The translations under genes were made by a program, and so were the position numbers. The notes under the pieces were generated by a model. That model made no database searches. It saw nothing but the letters and a program-made list of their open reading frames with translations, and was not told the DNA's origin. This document shows positions 63,701-64,000 of a stretch of DNA of 64,000 bases, in pieces. This DNA comes from JBPOFY01 sp049889815. GTDB lineage: Bacteria; Verrucomicrobiota; Verrucomicrobiia; Opitutales; Coraliomargaritaceae. The stretch lies in NCBI GenBank assembly GCA_049889815.1, contig JBMHCR010000024.1, positions 93,522-157,521 of the forward strand, written 5' to 3'. Position 1 is the first letter of the stretch; the number at the start of each line of letters is the position of its first letter.

Positions 63701-64000
63701 ATGAACGTAGCGCAGACATCTCCGAAGCCCAGGCTTGCAGTAATCGATTACGGCATGGGGAACTTGCGTAGTGTTGTTAAAGCGTGGGAACATGTCGGCG
63801 CCGATGTTAGCTTGATTGATCGTCCCGACCAAATTTCTGTCGCGGATGCATTAGTTTTTCCAGGGCAGGGTGCCATTGTCGATACGATGCGTCTGCTCAA
63901 GGCAACTCGTTTTGACACGACCATTCGTGATTGGATTTCCGCCGATAAGCCATTTTTTGGCATATGCCTCGGTTTACAGGCTTTGTTTGAACACTCGGAA
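63701..64000 (+). CDS. hisH: Imidazole glycerol phosphate synthase subunit HisH (5' part)
   Basis: Glutaminase subunit of the HisHF synthase. 100 residues are visible before the window ends. AVIDYGMGNLRSVVKAWEHV begins the class I amidotransferase fold and ALVFPGQGA follows. FGICLGLQALFEHSE has the nucleophilic Cys89. The His and Glu of the triad lie beyond the edge. A hairpin GCTAATA/TATTAGC (63611-63629) lies in the gap after hisB. Confidence 0.93.
   Translation, partial: MNVAQTSPKPRLAVIDYGMGNLRSVVKAWEHVGADVSLIDRPDQISVADALVFPGQGAIVDTMRLLKATRFDTTIRDWISADKPFFGICLGLQALFEHSE

Overview
The window looks like chromosome from a Gram-negative, peptidoglycan-containing bacterium of the Verrucomicrobiota, most likely the Opitutia (Coraliomargarita-like). 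The clade-specific clues are two PEP-CTERM proteins, a TIGR02597-type exported protein, GxxExxY-family remnants, a sulfatase, a formylglycine-enzyme-like protein, and many start codons without a clear Shine-Dalgarno. This placement is inferred from gene content, not from rRNA. I found no rRNA, tRNA, CRISPR array, prophage or transposase. Most of the window is core metabolism.

Layout. 0-9.9 kb: mreB (cut by the edge), tyrS, an RNA methyltransferase, ruvB, a sulfatase, murA, a basic RGG protein, dimeric dUTPase, a CPBP protease and an inositol-phosphatase-like gene. 10-15.5 kb: a Met/His-rich outer-membrane protein with a CxxC partner, a GPH/MFS transporter, a lipocalin lipoprotein, purM and a frameshifted GxxExxY gene. 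15.4-19 kb: minus-strand operon tyrA-aroA-cmk-plsC. 19-27 kb: a membrane-anchored repeat protein ending in an FGE-like domain, a tiny membrane protein, an orphan pilin-like protein, a glycosyltransferase, uvrC, cinA and holA. 27-33 kb: a rearranged PEP-CTERM locus, then fur-sufC-sufB-sufD-sufT behind two Fur-type boxes. 33-45 kb: rny, DUF481, M3 peptidase, an enoyl-reductase-like gene, leuA, coaC-type decarboxylase, purB and PPi-type phosphofructokinase. 45-48 kb: nicotinamide riboside uptake and kinase pair, thrH and small genes. 48.2-54 kb: nitroreductase divergent from a four-gene photolyase operon. 54-64 kb: YhaM-like nuclease, ugd, exported proteins, rlmN and the start of a hisC-hisB-hisH operon.

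Two kinds of small repeats stand out. Palindromic REP-like elements of at least five unrelated sequences mostly begin within about 5 nt of a stop codon, and one supplies the stop itself. Short heptamer tandem repeats, each locus with its own heptamer, fill gaps next to start codons, including nearly every junction of the suf operon. A 12-heptamer copy is inserted in frame inside the M3 peptidase gene.

Other points to check are the paired perfect 22-bp arms with Fur/PerR-like boxes upstream of fur, a frameshifted GxxExxY gene bracketed by inverted repeats, a head-to-head deletion that left two 5'-less genes, and two unassigned intergenic regions with RNA-like folding. One of these has an SRP-RNA-like tip.
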